Shown one piece after another: positions 9,069-17,924 of a stretch of DNA of 64,000 nucleotides (position 1 is its first letter; every line of letters begins with the position of its first letter). The position numbers and the translations under genes are program-made. Source of the stretch: G963663315 sp965116335 (lineage in GTDB: Bacteria > Pseudomonadota > Gammaproteobacteria > Arenicellales > Poriferihabitantaceae); contig OZ220677.1 in the NCBI GenBank assembly GCA_965116335.1, positions 310,001 through 374,000 on the forward strand, read 5' to 3'. Below the pieces are notes generated by a model. That model worked only from the letters and a program-made list of their open reading frames with translations. It was not told where the DNA came from and searched no databases.

Positions 9069-9222
9069 TATCCGTGTTCTTTTGAGGAAGGGTTCAGCCA
9101 TCATGCCACCCAATGCAGGCGTATGCAAGTACGCATGGACAAGTACGCATGGACGGCCGTCATGCTGATCAGGAGGGAATGATGTTGGATGGTGGTTGTT
9201 GTGATGGATTGCCAGCCCGTTA

Positions 9223-9310
9223 TCGTAGGGGAGGGTCTCTGTGCCCTCCCGCAAATGATCGGAACGGGTATCAACGATAGCGGACAGGCACAGAGACCTG
9301 TCCCTACGCA
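9223..9310 (-). repeat. Family B dispersed repeat
   Basis: Full-length copy with diverged hairpin arms (GAGGGTCTCTGTGCCCTC and AGGCACAGAGACCT). Both arms of the second hairpin changed together, so base pairing is kept. It lies in the gene-free stretch 9069-9399 together with a family A copy; I see nothing else there. Confidence 0.75.
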
Positions 9311-9333
9311 TCGGTAGTTGCAGGTTCCGGATG

Positions 9334-9365
9334 GTTGTGGATTCCCGCCTGCGCGGGAATGACGG
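9334..9365 (-). repeat. Family A dispersed repeat
   Basis: GTGGATTCCCGCCTGCGCGG then GAATGACGG; the palindromic core CCCGC..GCGGG is intact. In other genomes this type is often mistranslated as SFPRRREST. Confidence 0.75.
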
Positions 9366-9399
9366 TTGTGTCGAATCGCCGCTCTCGCGGCTCCGCATT

Positions 9400-10125
9400 T
9401 TAGGATTTCCTGCCCAGGCTCTGTCTTTGTTTTTCAATCAGCGAATTGCATCCCTGAGCCGCGTAATCCAGCATCTGGCCCAGCATTTCCCGGCTGAAAG
9501 GAGAGCCTTCCGCAGTACCCTGGATTTCGACGAAGCCGCCCTGGTCATCCATCACGACATTCATATCGGTGCCAGCGTTGCTGTCTTCCTGATAGTCCAG
9601 ATCAGTAACCACCTGGTCATCCACTATGCCGACTGAAACCGAGGCGATGGCACGGTAAACCGGGTTTTCCGTCAGCTTGTTCGCGTCAACCAGACCGCTG
9701 ACCGCGTCCATCAGCGCAACCCAGGCGCCTGTTATCGAGGCCGTGCGAGTGCCGCCGTCCGCCTGCAATACGTCACAGTCAATGGTAATGGTTCTCTCTC
9801 CGAGTTTTCTGGTGTCGATGGCGGCGCGTAATGAGCGTCCAATCAGCCTCTGGATTTCCAGTGTGCGCCCGGACTGTTTCCCGCGAGCGGCTTCACGCGC
9901 TGTGCGTTCATTGGTGGCGCGTGGCAACATACTGTATTCCGCCGTCACCCAGCCTCGCCCGGAGTTTCTGAGGAAGTGGGGAACCCGCTTCTCCACCGAA
10001 GCGTTGCACAACACTTTGGTATCGCCGAAGCAGATCAATACAGAACCTTCGGCGTGTTTGGTGAAATGGCGAGTGATGGTAACCGGTCTTAACTCGTCCG
10101 GCCTGCGATTATCGGGGCGTGTCAT
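9400..10125 (-). CDS. rph: Ribonuclease PH
   Basis: Phosphorolytic 3'-5' exoribonuclease of 241 residues that trims tRNA 3' ends, full length for the family. Seen: RPDNRRPDELRPVTI at the N-terminus, GDTKVLCNASVE, the phosphate-binding GGTRTASITGAW, and the acidic catalytic stretch DLDYQEDSNAGTDMNVV. The C-terminal tail is short (SLGRKS). It is a single gene here; the next gene in the same direction, an acetyltransferase, lies about 110 bp upstream. Identification is secure from motif order and length. Confidence 0.97.
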   Translation of the reverse strand: MTRPDNRRPDELRPVTITRHFTKHAEGSVLICFGDTKVLCNASVEKRVPHFLRNSGRGWVTAEYSMLPRATNERTAREAARGKQSGRTLEIQRLIGRSLRAAIDTRKLGERTITIDCDVLQADGGTRTASITGAWVALMDAVSGLVDANKLTENPVYRAIASVSVGIVDDQVVTDLDYQEDSNAGTDMNVVMDDQGGFVEIQGTAEGSPFSREMLGQMLDYAAQGCNSLIEKQRQSLGRKS

Positions 10126-10234
10126 TAACTTGGCATCGGTGGAATGAATGAAGCCGGATTATACTTTTAATTGGCGATTGATTGACGATTTGCTTGCCGG
10201 TTGCCCGTCTTGTTGAATGTGCCAGAAACGAGCT

Positions 10235-10735
10235 TCAGAGCTTCTTCTGATAAATCCCGGTATCATGGAATTTGCCGAATTTCTTGCCGACCTCATGCAG
10301 TATTCCAACCTGTTGAAAGCCGAGTTTCTCGTGGAGTTTGATGGAAGGTGCATTGGGCAAGGCGATCACTGCATACGCGCGATGAAAACTCTGTTGCCCG
10401 ACCCGATCCAGCAAGGCTCGGTAAAGTGCCTCACCGCATCCTCCCGAGGTCATCTCGTGTGCAATATATACCGTAGTCTCGGTCGACCAGTTATAGCCCT
10501 GTTTCGGTTTGTAGCGTGTATTGCAGGCAAAGCCTACCACCTGTTCATCCTGTACACTGACCAGCAAATGGTACGGTGAACCAGCCTGGCAGAACTGGCT
10601 AATCCACTCAGACCGCTGTTCGACTGGCCAGGCACGGGTCTCGAAGTTGGCGATGGTGTTTTCGATATACCAGTTGGCGATATGATTGATTGATCCGGCG
10701 TCCCCGATGGTTGCGGCGCGGATGATTTCGGTCAT
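10235..10735 (-). CDS. GNAT N-acetyltransferase (phosphinothricin acetyltransferase-like)
   Basis: Acetyl-CoA-dependent N-acetyltransferase of 166 residues. Seen: IIRAATIGDAGSINHIANWY at the start, with IENTIANFET as in the Pat/MnaT group; the substrate-loop residues YNWSTETTVYI; the acetyl-CoA pyrophosphate loop TSGGCGEALY near residue 100; and NAPSIKLHEKLGFQQVG near the end. The Pat/MnaT group acetylates small amines such as methionine sulfone or phosphinothricin; the real substrate cannot be told from sequence. The Q/RxxGxG/A motif is slightly unusual (MTSGGCGEA). It lies between rph and agmatinase on the same strand, with no overlap. Confidence 0.85.
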   Translation of the reverse strand: MTEIIRAATIGDAGSINHIANWYIENTIANFETRAWPVEQRSEWISQFCQAGSPYHLLVSVQDEQVVGFACNTRYKPKQGYNWSTETTVYIAHEMTSGGCGEALYRALLDRVGQQSFHRAYAVIALPNAPSIKLHEKLGFQQVGILHEVGKKFGKFHDTGIYQKKL

Positions 10736-10760
10736 GGCAAAGCGGTTTTGATGAGACGGG

Positions 10761-11726
10761 CTATGACATGGATTGTCGGTGATACACGATCAGGTTGATC
10801 ATCTCAAACGCAATCGTGGCGGCGGCCAGCGCGGTGATTTCCGCATGGTCATAAGCGGGCGCTACTTCGACAATATCCGCCGCGACCAGATTCAGCCCCT
10901 TGAGTCCGCGAATGATATTGAGCAGTTCCCGACTGGATAATCCCGCGACTTCAGGCGTTCCCGTGCCCGGCGCATGGGCAGGGTCTAACACATCAATGTC
11001 AATCGACAGATAAAGCGGATGGTCGCCGACACGATCTCGAATGCGTTTGACGATGTGATCGATGCCCTCGCTCTGGAGTTCATCGCAGTGAATGACCCTG
11101 AATCCGAGTTCTTCATCGTTTTTCAAGTCATCCTTGCTGTACAGAGGCCCCCGGATACCGACATGCATGGAAGCATCATCATTGAACAGACCTTCTTCCG
11201 AGGCTCTGCGAAAAGGTGTTCCATGGGTATACGGAGCACCGAAATAAGTATCCCATGTGTCGAGATGCGCGTCGAAATGGACCAGCGCTACCGGGCCGGT
11301 CTGTTTATTGACTGCCCGCAGCAACGGCACCGCGATGGTATGGTCTCCGCCCAGACTGACAATGGAATCAGCCTGGGTAAACAGGTTAGTAGCCGCTGTT
11401 TCGATCTGCTGAATGGCCTCTTCTATACTGTATGGATTACAGCCCACGTCTCCCGCATCGGCAACCTGGATTGATTTGAATGGCTCGACCCCATAAACCG
11501 GATGGAAATTGGTACGCAGATTTCTGGATGCCTGGCGAATAGCCTGTGGACCGAACCGGGCGCCGGGGCGATAACTGGTGCCGGAGTCGAAGGGAATGCC
11601 GAGTATGGCTACGTCGCAATACGGCACATCGTCTAATTGTGGCAATCGGCAAAATGTGGAAGGCCCGGCATAGCGCGGTATTATGGTCCCGCTAACAGGC
11701 TCGATCGGGAGGGGTTTCTCAGACAT
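10761..11726 (-). CDS. speB: Agmatinase (arginase/ureohydrolase family)
   Basis: Mn-dependent ureohydrolase of 321 residues, splitting agmatine to putrescine and urea. All ligand motifs are present: SLGGDHTIAVPLL, VHFDAHLDTWD, and LSIDIDVLDPAHAPGTGTPE, plus the family signature FDSGTSYRPGARFGPQAIR. Start chosen at MSEKPLPIEP; the frame extends 48 codons further but those residues look unlike protein and overlap the divergent promoter region. A close family member such as guanidinobutyrase cannot be excluded. The gene is divergent from the sulfhydrylase at 11908. A PuuA-like gamma-glutamylamine synthetase lies at 18846-20225, so putrescine metabolism is represented twice in the window. Confidence 0.9.
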   Translation of the reverse strand: MSEKPLPIEPVSGTIIPRYAGPSTFCRLPQLDDVPYCDVAILGIPFDSGTSYRPGARFGPQAIRQASRNLRTNFHPVYGVEPFKSIQVADAGDVGCNPYSIEEAIQQIETAATNLFTQADSIVSLGGDHTIAVPLLRAVNKQTGPVALVHFDAHLDTWDTYFGAPYTHGTPFRRASEEGLFNDDASMHVGIRGPLYSKDDLKNDEELGFRVIHCDELQSEGIDHIVKRIRDRVGDHPLYLSIDIDVLDPAHAPGTGTPEVAGLSSRELLNIIRGLKGLNLVAADIVEVAPAYDHAEITALAAATIAFEMINLIVYHRQSMS

Positions 11727-11907
11727 GGGGCTAGTGACCGATTCAGAAAATTGGGTAGATCTACGATAACCATCGCAACATTGTTCTTGAAGTATATCCA
11801 ATCCTGCCTTGCTGGTATACAATGTATTGTAATGTCCGGTATTGGCTGTCCAGATCACAGGAACAGTCAACGGGGACTTTCACCAATAACTAACCAGGAA
11901 CCATGAA

Positions 11908-13182
11908 ATGAGAATAGAAACCAAGGCCCTGCACACGGGATTTAAACATGATCCGACCACGAACGCCGTTGCAGTACCCATTTATCAAACCACAGCGTAT
12001 GCGTTTGACAGCACTCAGCACGGCGCGGACCTGTTCAATCTGGCGGAATTAGGCAATATCTATACCCGGATCATGAATCCGACTAACGATGTGCTGGAAC
12101 AGAGAGTAGCCGATATGGAAGGCGGCGTTGCCGGATTGGCACTCGCCTCAGGACAGGCAGCGACGACTTATGCGATTTTGACCATTGCCGAGGCCGGAGA
12201 CAATTTTGTCAGTATGTCCACCCTGTATGGCGGCACCTACAATCTGTTCGCGCATACTTTCCCGCAGTTGGGCATCGAACCCCGCTTTGCAGACCCGGAA
12301 AATCTCGACTCGCTCGCCAGTCTGTTTGACGACAAAACCAAGGCGGTGTTCTGCGAATCAATCGGAAACCCGGCAGGCAATGTAATTGATCTGCAAAAGG
12401 TCTCGGACATTGCCCATGCGCATGGTATTCCAGTCATCGTCGACAATACCGTAGCAACGCCTTACCTGTGTAGGCCATTCGAGTGGGGTTGTGACATCGT
12501 TGTCCATTCCCTGACCAAATATATCGGCGGACATGGCACCATTGTCGCCGGTATGATTGTCGATTCCAACCAATTCGATTGGGTCGCGAACAAGGAACGC
12601 TTCAGACGCTTGAACGAGCCGGATGTTTCCTATCATGGCGTGGTATACACGGAAACCGGGTTGCCGCCCTATATCCTGCGGGCCAGAGTGGTTCCGTTGA
12701 GAAACATCGGGGCTGCCCTGGCTCCGCTCAATTCATTCCTGGCCATGCAGGGCCTCGAAACCCTGACCTTGAGAATGGACAGAATCTGTGACAACACGCT
12801 CACTGTAGCCAAACATCTGCAAGGCCATGAACGTGTTGAGTGGGTTCGTTACTGCGGCCTGGATGACAGTCCACACAAATCCCTGCTGGATAAATACATG
12901 GGCGGAAGAGGTTCCGGCGTAATGTGTTTCGGCATCAAGGGCGGTGTTGAGGCCGGCGCTCGATTTATAGACGCGCTTCAGATGGTGCTGCGGCTGGTTA
13001 ACATCGGCGATGCCAAATCCCTCGCCTGTCATCCGGCTTCGACCACCCACCGTCAACTTTCAGACGAGGAACTGGCTTCATCGGGAGTTACCCCGGATCT
13101 GGTCCGATTGTCTATCGGCATCGAAAATGTGGCGGATATAATCGAAGACATTGATCAGGCATTAGCCGCATCCGCAGGGTAG
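11908..13182 (+). CDS. metY: O-acetylhomoserine sulfhydrylase / aminocarboxypropyltransferase
   Basis: PLP enzyme of the Cys/Met metabolism family, 424 residues, which makes homocysteine from O-acetylhomoserine and sulfide. Seen: IYQTTAYAF, the cofactor-loop YTRIMNPTNDVLEQRVADME, ALASGQAAT, and the Schiff-base lysine in VVHSLTKYIGGHGTIVAG. The insert between the lysine motif and the C-terminal half (YHGVVYTETG) and the total length fit MetY rather than the shorter MetB or MetC. ATG at 11908 has AGGA nine bases upstream; an ATG five bases earlier opens a two-codon frame. No SAM riboswitch was recognised upstream. Confidence 0.93.
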   Translation: MRIETKALHTGFKHDPTTNAVAVPIYQTTAYAFDSTQHGADLFNLAELGNIYTRIMNPTNDVLEQRVADMEGGVAGLALASGQAATTYAILTIAEAGDNFVSMSTLYGGTYNLFAHTFPQLGIEPRFADPENLDSLASLFDDKTKAVFCESIGNPAGNVIDLQKVSDIAHAHGIPVIVDNTVATPYLCRPFEWGCDIVVHSLTKYIGGHGTIVAGMIVDSNQFDWVANKERFRRLNEPDVSYHGVVYTETGLPPYILRARVVPLRNIGAALAPLNSFLAMQGLETLTLRMDRICDNTLTVAKHLQGHERVEWVRYCGLDDSPHKSLLDKYMGGRGSGVMCFGIKGGVEAGARFIDALQMVLRLVNIGDAKSLACHPASTTHRQLSDEELASSGVTPDLVRLSIGIENVADIIEDIDQALAASAG

Positions 13183-13218
13183 GGGCAGAGTAGGGGGGAG
13201 TGATTTTCTCGTCCCAAC

Positions 13219-13253
13219 CATCCGTCATCCCCGCATTTGCGGGAATCCACAAC
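13219..13253 (+). repeat. Family A dispersed repeat
   Basis: CCGTCATCCCCGCATTTGCG followed by GGAATCCACAAC; palindromic core CCCGCATTTGCGGG. Confidence 0.75.
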
Positions 13254-13278
13254 AATATGGATGCTGTACTTAACGTTA

Positions 13279-13335
13279 TCGTAGGGGCGCTCCTCTGTGG
13301 GTGCCCGCTACCGTTGATACCCGTCTCCAACGATA
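13279..13335 (+). repeat. Family B dispersed repeat, 5' part only
   Basis: Begins TCGTAGGGGCGCTCCTCTGT, then matches other copies to the ACCCGT segment and breaks off before the second hairpin. It lies immediately downstream of the orphan AbiEi antitoxin, where a toxin gene would be expected. Confidence 0.75.
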
Positions 13336-13355
13336 ACGGCCGGAAATCATTTCGA

Positions 13356-14201
13356 TCAAGCACCGCCAGTCGCGTCCATCTGTCTCGCGGGGATGAGGAA
13401 TTCGGGAACGGAGATACGGTAGGTTGGGTGGAACCTGCCGTCCCGAACCAGAGACCGCGGTCCGTTTCCGAGGTCAACCCGTCTGGGTTCCACGTGTTTT
13501 AGCCAGCCGTGTCCGTGTCTTTCCGCGAATACGAAAAACAGCCGCCGAACCTTGATGCTGCGACAGGCCGCCAAGAGCTCCATGAGTAGTCTGGGACGCA
13601 AACCTGTCAGGCCCTCAAATATCCGGTCAACGTGCTCAAAACTTGCTTTGTTCGGCAGTTCACCAATCGCTTCCAGGATAGCACGTTCGGGGCACGATAG
13701 CCTCATGGGCCAGCGCCAGACATGCGCGACCCACTCGTCCTCCCCATCCCGGCCATCGGTCTCTTCAATCCCTGTCAGACTCCCACTGAAAAGAACGGGG
13801 CGGTGCAGCGCTATCCGTCTCGTAGTTGGCAGGCGCTTAATCCACGAAGGTGTGTTTCCGTAAAGATGAACAGGTCCCATCACTCCCAGTTCCAAATAGT
13901 GAACATGGCCCGCGAATTCCAGCGCACTTTCCCCTCCCAGATGCACATCGTGGCCCATGAGTTGTTGCAGTGAGATAAGGACCACCTGCCAGGACAAGTC
14001 GTCAGCCCGTGCACCGTTTGGTGGTGGACGGCGGTATACGCCTCGGGTCACACGCTTGATCCATCCGCGCGCGACGTAATCATGGATGGATTTTGAGTCG
14101 ATACCCCGAGCCTTCAGCCATGTCGTATCTACGATTAATCCTGGGGGGAACGCCTCAAGCAGTGGTTTTAATCTTGGTGTTCTTGGTTGGTTCATAACCA
14201 T
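13356..14201 (-). CDS. AbiEi-family antitoxin/regulator, orphan
   Basis: A protein of 281 residues with the layout of AbiEi antitoxins: an N-terminal winged-helix region (GLIVDTTWLKARGIDSKSIH, then DYVARGWIKRVTRGVYRRP) and a C-terminal domain containing LSWQVVLISLQQLMG, GGESALEFAGH and CPERAILEAIGELP. In type IV systems AbiEi represses the operon and counters the AbiEii nucleotidyltransferase toxin encoded immediately downstream. Here the downstream 170 bp contain only family B and A repeats and then the metY end, so the toxin is absent. There is no clear ribosome site before the ATG at 14201; a second in-frame ATG lies two codons on. It may be a deletion relic or a stand-alone regulator. Confidence 0.78.
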   Translation of the reverse strand: MVMNQPRTPRLKPLLEAFPPGLIVDTTWLKARGIDSKSIHDYVARGWIKRVTRGVYRRPPPNGARADDLSWQVVLISLQQLMGHDVHLGGESALEFAGHVHYLELGVMGPVHLYGNTPSWIKRLPTTRRIALHRPVLFSGSLTGIEETDGRDGEDEWVAHVWRWPMRLSCPERAILEAIGELPNKASFEHVDRIFEGLTGLRPRLLMELLAACRSIKVRRLFFVFAERHGHGWLKHVEPRRVDLGNGPRSLVRDGRFHPTYRISVPEFLIPARQMDATGGA

Positions 14202-14369
14202 GAAACTAACACAAAATCAAAATAAATTTAAGGAAAATCTGAATATTACAGGTTTGTCTACACCAATAGGACCTTCATGCCAAAGTGCCGTGGGTTGCCC
14301 TTGCGCGTTTTCTTACTGTATCAACACGCACCAAATCACTAACAATATGAATGTCGCACCTGACGACAC

Positions 14370-14455
14370 CGTAGGGGCGCCCCTCTGTGGTCGCCCGCTA
14401 CCGTTGATACCCGTTCCATCATTCGCGGGAGGGCACAGAGACCCTCCCCTACGAT
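14370..14455 (+). repeat. Family B dispersed repeat
   Basis: Full-length copy: CGTAGGGGCGCCCCTCTGTG to CCCTCCCCTACGA, second hairpin GAGGGCACAGAGACCCTC. It sits in the gene-free stretch 14202-14553, which also contains the AbiEi upstream region and the short duplication at 14452-14505. Confidence 0.8.
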
Positions 14456-14505
14456 GACAGGTTGGGGCGTACGATGACAGGTTGGGGCGTGCGATCACGG
14501 GTTGG
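14452..14505. repeat. 20-bp short tandem duplication
   Basis: ACGATGACAGGTTGGGGCGT occurs twice in succession, followed by a diverged third partial unit (GCGATCACGGGTTGG), starting at the end of the family B element. Confidence 0.7.
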
Positions 14506-14553
14506 TAATCGTTCCGGAGAACGGGAATGCAGTGGCTAATCCTGGCCGGGGTT

Positions 14554-15615
14554 TCAGTATTTTCTGGCTCCGGCCTCGGAGGCTACGCGCGGTACCAGTG
14601 CCTTGATCAGACGGGTCATGTCCAGAGTGCCGACCGGGCCGTCGTCTCCCATCACGATATATGCGTGTGACGTGTCGCCACCGGAGCGGGCAATGACGCT
14701 TTCCAGTGTATCGTTGTAGCCCACTTCGCCATGAGCGTCGGGTGGCACAGCATCGCCTGCGAGCGGAATCATGATCGAACGGACACGCAATACGCGAGCG
14801 CGGTTGATGTCGCTTACGAAGTCTTCAATGTAAGGATCGTTCGGATTTAGCAGGATGTGTTGCGGCTCGCCCTGCTGCACGATGAAACCATCCTTGAGAA
14901 TCACGAGGTGATCAGCGATCTTGAGCGCTTCATCCAGATCATGGGTGATGAAGACGATGGTCTTGTGAAGCTCGGTCTGCAACTCCAGCAGCAGGTCCTG
15001 CATATCGGTGCGAATCAGAGGATCCAGCGCCGAGAATGCTTCATCCATCAGCATGATGGGAGAATTGGAGGTCAACGCGCGGGCGATGCCGACGCGCTGC
15101 TGCATGCCGCCGGAGAGCTGGTGCGGATAGCGATTGCCATATCCTGACAAGCCTACACGATCCAGCCACTTTTGCGCTTCGGCCAGATACTCGCTCTTGC
15201 CAATACCGCGCACCTTCAATGACGTGGCGGCGTTCTCGATTACCGTGCGGTGGGGCAGCAGGGCGAACCGTTGAAAGACCATCGACATCATGGAACGTCG
15301 AAGGTTACGCAGGTCTTCTTCACCATAACCCAGCACATTTTCGCCATCCACCTCAACCTGTCCGGCGGTGGGTTCGATCAGGCGATTAAAGTGGCGAATC
15401 AGTGTTGACTTGCCGGAGCCGGAAAGCCCCATGATGACGGTAACCTCACCATCACGCATATCTACATTGATGTCTCGCAGCCCCAGTACGTGATGATGCT
15501 TTTCCAGCAATTCAGTCTTGTCCATTCCCGCCATGACGTGCTCAAGAGCAGCTTGTGGCTCGGGGCCGAATACCTTGTACAGGTTACGGATTGATATTTT
15601 GACAGGTTCGTCCAT
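14554..15615 (-). CDS. proV: Glycine betaine/proline ABC transporter ATP-binding protein
   Basis: ATPase of 353 residues for an osmoprotectant importer. Seen: Walker A MGLSGSGKSTLIRHFNRL, signature LSGGMQQRVGIARAL, Walker B IMLMDEAFSALDPL, the switch His in VFITHDLDEAL, and a C-terminal CBS-like region (residues 270 on) as in ProV/OpuAA. The family-specific N-terminal stretch NLYKVFGPEPQAAL is present. Start set at MDEPVKISIRN because GGGAGG lies four bases upstream; this leaves a 14-base gap to the permease stop. Last gene of the proX-proW-proV operon. Confidence 0.95.
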   Translation of the reverse strand: MDEPVKISIRNLYKVFGPEPQAALEHVMAGMDKTELLEKHHHVLGLRDINVDMRDGEVTVIMGLSGSGKSTLIRHFNRLIEPTAGQVEVDGENVLGYGEEDLRNLRRSMMSMVFQRFALLPHRTVIENAATSLKVRGIGKSEYLAEAQKWLDRVGLSGYGNRYPHQLSGGMQQRVGIARALTSNSPIMLMDEAFSALDPLIRTDMQDLLLELQTELHKTIVFITHDLDEALKIADHLVILKDGFIVQQGEPQHILLNPNDPYIEDFVSDINRARVLRVRSIMIPLAGDAVPPDAHGEVGYNDTLESVIARSGGDTSHAYIVMGDDGPVGTLDMTRLIKALVPRVASEAGARKY

Positions 15616-15629
15616 GCAGCCTCCCGCGC

Positions 15630-16664
15630 TCAATGCTTTTGCGATTCGTTGACGCGGTCAAGGGCGGATTTTGTGACGCGGTCAAGAATAATAGCCAGGA
15701 GAACGATGCCAAGACCGGATATCAGGCCGACTCCCAACTCGAGATTGCGGATGCCGCGAAGCACCAGAACACCCAGTCCCGGCGCTGAAACCAGCGAGGC
15801 GATGACAACCATGGCAAGGCTCATCATAATGGTCTGGTTGACTCCGGCCATAATGTTCGGCAGCGCCAACGGAATCTGCACGCCAAAAAGTTTTTGGCGA
15901 TCTGTCATGCCAAAGGCATTGGCCGCCTCAATCACGTCCTGATCAACCAGCCGGATACCGAGATCGGTCAGACGAATCACTGGAACAATGGCGTACAGGA
16001 TGATGGCAATGCCGTAGAGTTTCGGCTCTGTCACCGAAAACAGAAAGATAAGCGGAATCAGATAGACGAATGGCGGCAGAGTCTGCAACATATCCAGTAT
16101 GGGTATGGTCATGCGTTGCAGCGTATTGCTGCGCGACATGGCAATACCGATCGGCACGCCGAAAAGAACGCATAAAAAGGCACAGACGAAGATAATCGCC
16201 AGCGTCTGCATGGCGAATTCGTAGTGGTCAATCCCGGCCAGAAAAGCCAGACAAGCCGCTACAAAGACAGCAATACGAACAGATTTCGATGCCAGCCAGG
16301 CAATCAGGATGAGGACCGGAAGCATGATCCACCAGGGTGTCCATTCGAAGGTCGCAAGCGCGAATTCGAGTATCCAGCTGAGCGGTTGAGTCATCGGGTC
16401 CAGTACAAAGCGCAAGGCATCCTTGATCGCCAGAAACCCCTGCTCAACCCCCTTCGTCAGATCTCTGGACTGGATGATTCTCGCGCAGGAGTCATTCAGC
16501 GCATCCAGAGACGGGAAGGGGAGTTGCCAGAGCGAGGTGTCTGTGGTTTCGGTGCCACTTTGCGCGAGCAGGTCGGCCATCGACATCGGAGCGTCTCCAG
16601 CGCCGCCGGAGTCGCACCAGTCTCGCAGTCCGAGACCATCGAAAACAAATTCATACGTTGCCAA
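15630..16664 (-). CDS. proW: Glycine betaine/proline ABC transporter permease
   Basis: Inner-membrane permease of 344 residues with several hydrophobic segments (WIMLPVLILIAWLAS, LAIIFVCAFLCVLFGVPIGI, FVYLIPLIFLFSV and others) and a binding-protein-dependent transport loop (FGVQIPLALPNIMAGVNQTI). The first 90 residues are hydrophilic (LGLRDWCDSGGAGDAPMSM), as in the ProW group with a long cytosolic N-terminus. The start is TTG at 16664, with AAGG about nine bases upstream. It is translated between the binding protein and the ATPase. Confidence 0.93.
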   Translation of the reverse strand: MATYEFVFDGLGLRDWCDSGGAGDAPMSMADLLAQSGTETTDTSLWQLPFPSLDALNDSCARIIQSRDLTKGVEQGFLAIKDALRFVLDPMTQPLSWILEFALATFEWTPWWIMLPVLILIAWLASKSVRIAVFVAACLAFLAGIDHYEFAMQTLAIIFVCAFLCVLFGVPIGIAMSRSNTLQRMTIPILDMLQTLPPFVYLIPLIFLFSVTEPKLYGIAIILYAIVPVIRLTDLGIRLVDQDVIEAANAFGMTDRQKLFGVQIPLALPNIMAGVNQTIMMSLAMVVIASLVSAPGLGVLVLRGIRNLELGVGLISGLGIVLLAIILDRVTKSALDRVNESQKH

Positions 16665-16679
16665 TCTGGTTCACCTTGC

Positions 16680-16763
16680 CGAATGCCCGGGAGCCAAGCA
16701 GAAGCCCCCGGACATCCTGTTGCGTGATAACGGTTGGCGCGACCAGTAAAGAAAGCCGCGCCA
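16680..16763 (-). promoter_or_regulatory. Hairpins between proX and proW
   Basis: A 7-bp stem TGGCGCG/CGCGCCA with a 15-base loop (16735-16763) and a second GC-rich stem (CCGGG/CCCGG, about 16686-16711) lie in the 113-bp gap. Hairpins in this place often stabilise the binding-protein message or reduce read-through to the membrane genes. That role is inferred. Confidence 0.4.
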
Positions 16764-16777
16764 CGATAACCGCTCGC

Positions 16778-17773
16778 TTACTGGATCAGGGCGGACAGTT
16801 TCTCGCGGGCCGCGTCATTTACCCACTGCGCCCAGACATCGGACTGTGTAGAGAGGAAATACACCGCCGTTTCTTCGGCTGACGCTCCGTTTTGTTCCTG
16901 CCAGGCGAGCAGGGAACTCATCAGGGCGACATCAAAGCTCACATTGCCCATGAGTTCGGCGATCTCCGGCTTCTGCGCGGCCAGGTCGGCCGTGGCGACA
17001 GTCAATACAGGAGCAGGCGGAAAGTCGGAAACTCCGGGTGACGGATTATCCTTGTTCTGATTGCCTGTATGAATTTCAGTATCAATATCACCGAGGGATA
17101 CCTTGGTCATCTTGTATTGCCCCAGCACAGAGGTCGGTCCCCAGTAATAACCGAACCACGGTTCTTCGTTTTCATAGGCGGCGGCAATTGAGGTGGCCAG
17201 CGTCTCGCCCGAACCATGATCAAAAACCTCGATTCCGGCGCCTTTTATATCGAGCGCCTTGATCAGGTTGTCGTTGACAATGCGGCAACCCCAGCCGTCG
17301 GGACAGTTATTGAAACGTCCGCCAACCAGATCAGGATTCGCCATGACTCCTTCGATCGTAGCCAGTTCCGGGTTGGCTTTTGTCAGATATTCAGGAACCC
17401 ACCAGCCTTCCAGGCCACCCGGCGCAATGACATCAGCCAGACGAGATACCTTGCCATCCGCTTCCAGCTTCGCATAGACATCGCCAGTCGAGTTCAGCCA
17501 CAATTCGGTAACAATGTCCGGCTCGCCGTTTTCGGCCAGGGATGCGACCGATGTGGTGGTTGCCGACGGCACCTTCTCAATAGTGCAGCCGTACCCCTGC
17601 TCCATCAGGAACTTGGAGACTTCCGTAATGATCTGCGATGAAGCCCAGTTCATCTCGGTAATGGATACTTCACCGCAATCGGCGGCGTGAGAAGGCCCCG
17701 CCATGGTCAGCATGGCAGCTGCTGCGATACCCGTGAATCCGGTGGCGATTTTGTGCTTATATTTCAAATACAT
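16778..17773 (-). CDS. proX: Glycine betaine-binding periplasmic protein
   Basis: Substrate-binding protein of 331 residues (OpuAC fold). A signal peptide is evident: MYLKYKHKIATGFTGIAAAA then MLTMAGPSHA, cut before ADCGEV. Aromatic residues expected in a betaine cage are present (EMNWASSQ, EGWWVPEYL, EPWFGYYWGPTS). ATG at 17773 has AGAGG eight to nine bases upstream. First gene of the operon. The gene upstream, fdhD, is divergent, so the 150 bp between them carry both promoters. Choline, carnitine or proline betaine are alternative ligands. Confidence 0.93.
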   Translation of the reverse strand: MYLKYKHKIATGFTGIAAAAMLTMAGPSHAADCGEVSITEMNWASSQIITEVSKFLMEQGYGCTIEKVPSATTTSVASLAENGEPDIVTELWLNSTGDVYAKLEADGKVSRLADVIAPGGLEGWWVPEYLTKANPELATIEGVMANPDLVGGRFNNCPDGWGCRIVNDNLIKALDIKGAGIEVFDHGSGETLATSIAAAYENEEPWFGYYWGPTSVLGQYKMTKVSLGDIDTEIHTGNQNKDNPSPGVSDFPPAPVLTVATADLAAQKPEIAELMGNVSFDVALMSSLLAWQEQNGASAEETAVYFLSTQSDVWAQWVNDAAREKLSALIQ

Positions 17774-17924
17774 TGATTTTCCTCTATTGGATGATTATTT
17801 TGATGTTCGCTATTGTGACATACTCGCGGACATTATTGAACCGTTAGCGTTAGTTTCGGTTCCGTTTTATGGTAGATTGCAATGCCGAATGATGAGTGGC
17901 GAATAGTAGCGAAGATTGCAGCGG

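Noticed and set aside
9069..9437. N-terminal extension of ATPase-nuclease copy 2 by 123 codons
   Set aside because: It translates family A and B repeats (PSFPRRRESTT) and overlaps the rph 3' end. Copies 1 and 3 start at the LPIGIQ region.
11727..11907. SAM riboswitch upstream of the O-acetylhomoserine sulfhydrylase
   Set aside because: No SAM-I or SAM-II type core could be recognised. The stretch is short and shared with the divergent agmatinase.
16224..16727. Open frame of 167 codons antisense to the betaine permease
   Set aside because: It lies wholly within proW, is low-complexity polar sequence and has no ribosome site.
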